Shown here: piece after piece, positions 1-4,275 of the stretch
How the letters are laid out: every line of letters starts with the position of its first letter
Position numbering within the stretch: position 1 is the first letter of the stretch
Source of the DNA: SAR116 cluster bacterium
Lineage (GTDB): Bacteria; Pseudomonadota; Alphaproteobacteria; Puniceispirillales; Marisalimonadaceae
Assembly (NCBI GenBank): GCA_002691795.1
Contig: NZIY01000014.1
Location: 40,657 to 47,027, forward strand
Reading direction: 5' to 3'
Length of the DNA stretch: 6,371 bases
Notes under the pieces: model-generated
Database searches by the model: none
Told to the model about the DNA's origin: nothing
What the model saw: the letters and a program-made list of their open reading frames with translations, nothing else
Translations under genes and position numbers: made by a program

Positions 1-740
1 ACTATTTTTGCCTTATCTAGTGATAAAGCTGAAATTTCTGAACCATATTGACCAGAAAAAAGTTTAGGGAATTGAGGTTTACTTGAACCGACTGCACTAG
101 GCACATATTGAGCCATACCGAGTTTAAAAAACTTGTAAGAGTCTTGCCCCCAAGCATAGTTTTGATTTATACCCGTATACATTTTATCAGCAGTTGAAAC
201 TTTACCTTTGAAATATTCATCGGCTATATATTTAGCAGCAGCTAAACTATCACCAACAGCATTACCTTGTGTTCTAAATACATGACTTCTCAGTTTTTCT
301 TCGTAAAGTCTTTCAGTTCCGCATGTGCTAAATATGGTTAGCATTTTTACTTCATCTGCTACTGGACCAATTGCCATACAATTTCCAGATGAGATATAAC
401 CAATCATCGCATCAACATTTTGTTTTTGAACAAAATCTCTAAATAAACCTACTTGTTTTGTACCACCACCTGATTCATCACTAAAAACAGGGTTCATTTT
501 TGCACCAGCAAAACCTTTAGTATTAAATGGTGCTGGCATACTACCAGAATTGATCGCATCAATGACGAGTTCAGCACCTTGTTTTGCTGGAGTCCCAAAT
601 GGACCAGCTGCAGGACCTGTTAAAAAAGATACAACACCTACTTTTACAGTATCTTTTGCATTTACGGACAAAGGTAAAACTGATGCAATTAAACCAGTAA
701 TTGCAACTTTACCCAATGTCTTTAAATATGTTAATTTCAT
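1..740 (-). CDS. ABC transporter substrate-binding protein, branched-chain amino acid (LivK/Peripla_BP_6) type, 3' partial
   Basis: Reading the minus strand from ATG at 740 gives 246 complete codons with no stop before the window edge, so the C-terminal part is missing (such proteins are usually about 380-430 residues). Residues 1-28 form a Sec signal peptide: Lys-rich start, hydrophobic stretch VAITGLIASVLPLS, and a likely cleavage after VNA. The mature protein opens with DTVKVGVVSFLTGPAA, the usual first strand and ligand loop of type I periplasmic binding proteins. QGAELVIDAIN, DAMIGYISSGNCMAIGPVADE and GINQNYAWGQDSYKFF follow, all typical of the LivK-like family. It would act in the periplasm, delivering an amino acid or small carboxylate to a Liv-type permease probably encoded beyond the left edge. 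The start is supported by a very good Shine-Dalgarno. The ligand cannot be read from the sequence. Its position after an aromatic-acid operon makes an aromatic or heteroaromatic ligand possible but unproven. Confidence 0.9.
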   Translation of the reverse strand, partial: MKLTYLKTLGKVAITGLIASVLPLSVNAKDTVKVGVVSFLTGPAAGPFGTPAKQGAELVIDAINSGSMPAPFNTKGFAGAKMNPVFSDESGGGTKQVGLFRDFVQKQNVDAMIGYISSGNCMAIGPVADEVKMLTIFSTCGTERLYEEKLRSHVFRTQGNAVGDSLAAAKYIADEYFKGKVSTADKMYTGINQNYAWGQDSYKFFKLGMAQYVPSAVGSSKPQFPKLFSGQYGSEISALSLDKAKI

Positions 741-743
741 TAT

Positions 744-751
744 CTCCTCCT
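744..751 (-). promoter_or_regulatory. Strong Shine-Dalgarno for the substrate-binding protein
   Basis: On the minus strand AGGAGGAG precedes the ATG at 740; the AGGAGG core ends 5 bases before the start codon. It fixes the start of the binding protein. It is much stronger than anything upstream of the other genes here, fitting high expression of a periplasmic binding protein. Confidence 0.85.
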
Positions 752-767
752 AATTAAGACTTAGTTC

Positions 768-796
768 ATACTTCTACATATTAAAACAATAATCAA
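768..796 (-). promoter_or_regulatory. Possible sigma-70-type promoter for the substrate-binding protein
   Basis: In the 92-base gap between the BenE stop and the binding-protein start, the minus strand shows TTGATT (796-791), a 17-base spacer, then AAGTAT (773-768). The -35 box matches TTGACA moderately and the -10 box matches TATAAT at only three positions. In such AT-rich DNA this could be chance. No hairpin followed by a T-run is visible in the gap, so read-through from the upstream operon remains possible. Confidence 0.2.
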
Positions 797-832
797 GTTA
801 CTTTTTAAATTTACAAATAAAATATTAAAAAA

Positions 833-1981
833 TTATTTTTCTATGAATTTAGATACCAAAAAACCTAGTAAAAGTCCCCAAAAAGGTGCACCTACATTAA
901 ACAAACTAAATTCAGACAAAGTTACTAAAAAAGTTAATAATGCACTCATTGCATGATTGCTTTTAAAAGAATCAACAAATGATTGTTGTAAAACGTTTAA
1001 AAGCGCAATTCCTCCTAAACTAATAATAAATTCTTTGGGCAACTCTTGGATTAGATTTAATACAAAAGGAGAAAATAAACCAAAAATTATACAAAAAATA
1101 GAAAATAAGATTGCAGAGATATATTGATTTTGTGTATTAGGATTATTTGTCAATATTCCAGTTACCGGTCCTGTTAAGCAAGTGGAAACGGCACCTAAAT
1201 AAGCGTTAAAAAAAGACCCTAAACCACAGTAATAAGTAATTTGATTCAAAGGTGGTTTATATTTTCGATTTTCTAACAAAACTAAACCTTGTCCATTTTG
1301 GATAAAAATAACTGTTATTATTAGAGGTATAGTTAATTCTATTATTGGTTTAAAACTAAATTCAGGCATGGTTAGATAAATATTTATTAAACTTACTTCT
1401 TTACTCAAAATATTTATTTCCTCAGTAAAATACATTACCAAGATTCCTGAAATTAAACATCCTAAAAGTGGGGGGATGGTTTTGATCTTTTTGGATAAAA
1501 ACAAAAGTAAAAAAAATGTTAAACTCATTATACTTGCAAGCATAGGATAAGTGTTCAAAGAATTTACCCAATCAACACAAAAGCTTAAAAAAATAGCTGA
1601 CACCATTCCCATAACTATTTCTGTTGGTATATTTTTTTTTAAAAAGGTTATTATATTTGTAAAACTAATTAAGAATAGTAAAAAACTTGAAGTTAAGTAA
1701 ACACCCACAATTTCATTTAATGAATAATTTTTTAATGAATAACCGATTAAAATCATTCCGGGAATGCTCCACATTAACACAAGTGGCTGTTTATTTTTTA
1801 ATGTGAGTATTATGCTAAAAAAACCGTTTACAGCAAAGCATCCAAATAACCATATTGATACATCATCGGAATTAATGTTATTTGCTGAAGTTATCGATAG
1901 CATAATTGCAACTGGACCAGAAATTGCAAATAGAAATGCTATAAACCCATCAACAAAATTATTTATAATTGAATTATTCAT
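833..1981 (-). CDS. BenE-family aromatic acid (benzoate-type)/H+ symporter
   Basis: This is a 382-residue, very hydrophobic inner-membrane protein with about 11-12 predicted transmembrane segments, the normal length for BenE transporters (TC 2.A.46). Family landmarks are GPVAIMLSITSANNI near residues 22-36, QPLVLMWSIPGMILIG at 65-80, TIPLIITVIFIQNGQGLVLL at 217-236, and the re-entrant-type GAVSTCLTGPVTGILTNNP at 263-281. BenE of Acinetobacter takes up benzoate with protons; family members are otherwise poorly characterised. The start ATG lies 12 bases after the UPF0280 stop and has no clear Shine-Dalgarno (AAACTCCAT precedes it), so translation probably depends on coupling to the upstream gene. 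Placement at the end of a Moco hydroxylase/Hnr-like operon suggests import of that pathway's aromatic substrate, for example nicotinate. The family call is secure; the substrate is inference. Confidence 0.9.
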   Translation of the reverse strand: MNNSIINNFVDGFIAFLFAISGPVAIMLSITSANNINSDDVSIWLFGCFAVNGFFSIILTLKNKQPLVLMWSIPGMILIGYSLKNYSLNEIVGVYLTSSFLLFLISFTNIITFLKKNIPTEIVMGMVSAIFLSFCVDWVNSLNTYPMLASIMSLTFFLLLFLSKKIKTIPPLLGCLISGILVMYFTEEINILSKEVSLINIYLTMPEFSFKPIIELTIPLIITVIFIQNGQGLVLLENRKYKPPLNQITYYCGLGSFFNAYLGAVSTCLTGPVTGILTNNPNTQNQYISAILFSIFCIIFGLFSPFVLNLIQELPKEFIISLGGIALLNVLQQSFVDSFKSNHAMSALLTFLVTLSEFSLFNVGAPFWGLLLGFLVSKFIEK

Positions 1982-1993
1982 ATGGAGTTTATT

Positions 1994-2836
1994 TCATATT
2001 TGTAGCAGTTTAACTTTTTTATTAAATTTAATATTAAATTTATGTCCTATTATTAATATATTATTTTGTAAGTTTATTATAACTGATTTAATTATATTTT
2101 TAGCAATAAAGTATTCAGAAGTTATTTTTCCTTTTGAAATAGCTTTTTCAATTTCCTGCTCTGTTAAATTTTCAACTGATACTGTGATTAATCTATCATC
2201 TAGATCCGTATTTTCATAAAAATCATTGGCTTTTTTTTTAATTATTTTATTTGAATTTTTTAGATCTATTTTATTACAAATTATTGTTGCAGCTGCATCT
2301 GCAATTGAAGCCTTTTCTGCTATTACAGTGACACTATCAGCTATACCTGAAGAAAAGCTTCTTCCTTTCCAACCAGATGTTGCTATTCCCCCAATACCAT
2401 TTAAATTAGCATATTCAAAAATATAGCTTGTTTCTCCACCAATACTAAAATTAAATTTTTCACTTTCAGAAACGTATAATGATATATCACCACCATTATT
2501 AATATAAATTTTATTAACATTATATTTTTCTAAAACTTTTAATAATATTGACTCAGATATTGCACCAGCAACTGAGGCCATTGGAGTTATAAAATCAGGT
2601 AAAAACAACTTTGTAGAATTAAACATTCTATTTGCAATTTCACTTTTAAATTTTTTATTTTCTGAAGTAGGTCTCTTAAGATTATCAATTTCTAAACTTA
2701 AATCTTTAAGATATTTGGATGAATATTCACAAATAAGATTATAAATTTCTTTTTTATCTAAAGAAAATGCCTCAGCTATAATGTTTGTAGGGCCATTTTC
2801 AATATATAACTTACCATCTTCAATTAGTGATCTCAT
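1994..2836 (-). CDS. UPF0280 family protein (ApbE-like flavin transferase superfamily)
   Basis: This 280-residue protein matches the UPF0280 family over its whole length. It opens with LIEDGKLYIENGPTNIIAEA, the usual family start (DG+L-x-x-GP), which supports the chosen ATG. Conserved blocks are TPMASVAGAISE (84-95), YINNGGDISLYV (111-122), GIATSGWKGRSFSSGIADSV (150-169) and ADAAATIICN (179-188). NxGGDI, the ATSG block and the ADAxAT block correspond to FAD/metal-site blocks of ApbE, the FAD:protein FMN transferase. The H-x-x-D-P-x-T-G block of ApbE is not recognisable. The ATG overlaps the stop of the Hnr-like gene by one base (TAATG), indicating translational coupling. Only a weak GAAG lies upstream. 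UPF0280 has no established biochemical function that I know of. Superfamily plus context suggest attachment or handling of flavin on the Hnr-like reductase (inference). There is no signal peptide, so it is cytoplasmic. Confidence 0.88.
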   Translation of the reverse strand: MRSLIEDGKLYIENGPTNIIAEAFSLDKKEIYNLICEYSSKYLKDLSLEIDNLKRPTSENKKFKSEIANRMFNSTKLFLPDFITPMASVAGAISESILLKVLEKYNVNKIYINNGGDISLYVSESEKFNFSIGGETSYIFEYANLNGIGGIATSGWKGRSFSSGIADSVTVIAEKASIADAAATIICNKIDLKNSNKIIKKKANDFYENTDLDDRLITVSVENLTEQEIEKAISKGKITSEYFIAKNIIKSVIINLQNNILIIGHKFNIKFNKKVKLLQI

Positions 2837-4275
2837 TATTCATCTTCTAAAACTTTCTTATCTTTTCCATATTCTCCACCATTCAAAAAAATATCTTTTA
2901 TAGTTCTTATATCATCAACATGGCCACCAAGGTTTTGATAATTTTCTTTTGTTAATGTAAATTCCAGTGGTGCTACTATAGCAGGAGTTGGCACATAACC
3001 AAATGCGTTTTCAGGCATATCAAGAACATTAACCATAAAAGTAATACCACCACCTGGCCAGATGTATGGAGAAGCGCCACCTGAAGTTAATTCTGTCATT
3101 TTGTTTTGTATTGACTTTGTTAATTTTACTGGATTTTTTGTAACACCTGACCTTAATGATCCTCCTGCTCCCCCAACAAATAAAACTGTACATAAAGCTG
3201 GTTCACAGTTTTCTTCAATTAATTTGACAGTATCAACTAACCTGTCAGGAAATGGTTGTTTTTGAGGGATTAAATTTTCATCCAATATATAGTATGAATA
3301 TTCTTCACCTGTTGTAGATACCATTAAAAGGGATAATCCTGGTTTTGCACCTTTTTTTTCATTCCAATTTTTTAATATTGTTAAAGGATCTGTTATATCA
3401 GTTCCTCCCCAACCTGAACCAGGTTTAGCAACTTGAAAATATCTTCCTGGAGTTGATTTTCTTCCATTAATTGAAATCCCTGAGCTCTCCCAACCTAATA
3501 CTTTTCCAGCTTGGTGTTCGGAAACTACAGCTGTAATATGATCATCTACTATTACTACTTCATCAACTAAACCTTTCCATTGAGAAGCAAACATTCCTAC
3601 TGTAGCTGAGCCGCAACCAACTCTCATTTTATTTTCTTTAACATCATTTATAATTGGAGATTGTCCAGCTTGAACAATTATTTTTGAGCCGTTATCAATT
3701 GTTAACTCTACTGCTTCTTTATTGCATAAGTTCATAATTACTTCGCATGTCATTTTACCTTCAATTTTTGAACTTCCTGTTAAATGATCAACACCGCCTA
3801 ATGACATCATTTGAGAACCATATTCACTTGTCATTACATGGCCAACAGACTCATCTTTATATCTTACGATATCTCTTTCAGAGCCTATATGCCTGTCTGT
3901 ATCAACTTTAATTTTAACTCCGCAATATGAAAATATTGCTTCTGTAACTATCGTAACAAAATCAACTTTATCAATTTTTCTGTTGAATATAAAAGGTGCT
4001 GGCTTGTAATCAGGGTACGTAGTACCAGAACCAATAGCTGTTATAAAAATATCTTTGTCTGGAATTAATTTACCATCCCAATCCTCATTTAAAAAGGGTT
4101 TAATTTTCATTCCATTTTCTATACATCTATTTAGAATTACTAATGGATCTAGTCTAATAATCTGACCATCTTTATTGGCATATCTATCACAGGCACCGGA
4201 TTTACCTTCTGCTATATAACACATTACAGGACAAGCATCACACCGTATTTTTTCAGGTTTACTAGTTTGATCCAT
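2836..4275 (-). CDS. 6-hydroxynicotinate reductase-like iron-sulfur protein
   Basis: With the ATG at 4275 this is a 479-residue protein that I recognise as the family annotated as 6-hydroxynicotinate reductase (Hnr). In E. barkeri Hnr reduces 6-hydroxynicotinate to 1,4,5,6-tetrahydro-6-oxonicotinate with reduced ferredoxin. Cys12, 15, 19 and 29 (CX2CX3CX9C in CDACPVMCYIAEGKSGAC) look like an N-terminal [4Fe-4S] site. Other conserved-looking blocks are GSGTTYPDYKPAPF (82-95), DHLTGSS (163-169), VGCGSATVGMF (219-229), GSGWGGTDITDP (286-297), GGAGGSLRSGV (368-378) and SPYIWPGGGITFMVNV (402-417). It is cytoplasmic. I chose 4275 over the ATG at 4296 because the shorter overlap with the upstream gene (14 rather than 35 bases) is more usual, a weak purine run (GAGAAAAG) precedes it, and the resulting N-terminus starts close to the Cys motif. 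The 3' end is fused by TAATG to the UPF0280 gene. The family is fairly sure; the substrate is transferred from a distant homologue. Confidence 0.82.
   Translation of the reverse strand: MDQTSKPEKIRCDACPVMCYIAEGKSGACDRYANKDGQIIRLDPLVILNRCIENGMKIKPFLNEDWDGKLIPDKDIFITAIGSGTTYPDYKPAPFIFNRKIDKVDFVTIVTEAIFSYCGVKIKVDTDRHIGSERDIVRYKDESVGHVMTSEYGSQMMSLGGVDHLTGSSKIEGKMTCEVIMNLCNKEAVELTIDNGSKIIVQAGQSPIINDVKENKMRVGCGSATVGMFASQWKGLVDEVVIVDDHITAVVSEHQAGKVLGWESSGISINGRKSTPGRYFQVAKPGSGWGGTDITDPLTILKNWNEKKGAKPGLSLLMVSTTGEEYSYYILDENLIPQKQPFPDRLVDTVKLIEENCEPALCTVLFVGGAGGSLRSGVTKNPVKLTKSIQNKMTELTSGGASPYIWPGGGITFMVNVLDMPENAFGYVPTPAIVAPLEFTLTKENYQNLGGHVDDIRTIKDIFLNGGEYGKDKKVLEDE
3769..3789 (-). other. Candidate covalent-flavin acceptor motif (DHLTGSS) inside the Hnr-like protein
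   Basis: These codons read Asp-His-Leu-Thr-Gly-Ser-Ser (residues 163-169 from the 4275 start). ApbE attaches FMN through a phosphoester to the last Thr/Ser of a D-x-x-(S/T)-G-(A/S)-(T/S) pattern in NqrB, NqrC and RnfG type proteins. This heptapeptide fits that spacing, with Ser169 as the acceptor. A seven-residue match is weak on its own; the adjacent ApbE-superfamily gene and the covalent flavin reported for E. barkeri Hnr raise its value. Confidence 0.35.

Noticed and set aside
741..832. Search for a transcription terminator or riboswitch between the BenE gene and the binding-protein gene.
   Set aside because: Only short AT-rich self-complementary stretches such as AAATTTAAA are visible; there is no GC-containing stem followed by a T-run.
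2023..2042. Perfect 20-base palindrome TAAATTTAATATTAAATTTA, which could look like an operator or hairpin.
   Set aside because: It lies inside the UPF0280 coding region and comes from a tandem KFN-I-KFN codon repeat made only of A and T; pairing would be weak and there is no promoter context.
1764..2219. Plus-strand open frame of 151 codons across the BenE/UPF0280 junction.
   Set aside because: It is antisense to two well-conserved genes, has no ribosome binding site that I can see, and its translation resembles no known family; it is a low-GC shadow frame.
2229..2240. Run of nine or so T that could hide a sequencing frameshift or act as a slippage site.
   Set aside because: It encodes a Lys run in UPF0280 (KIIKKKANDF) and conserved sequence continues in the same frame on both sides, so the frame is intact.
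4012..4024. Short inverted repeat GGTAC-GTA-GTACC.
   Set aside because: Five-base arms inside the Hnr-like coding region, at the conserved GSGTTY segment; size and place are consistent with chance.
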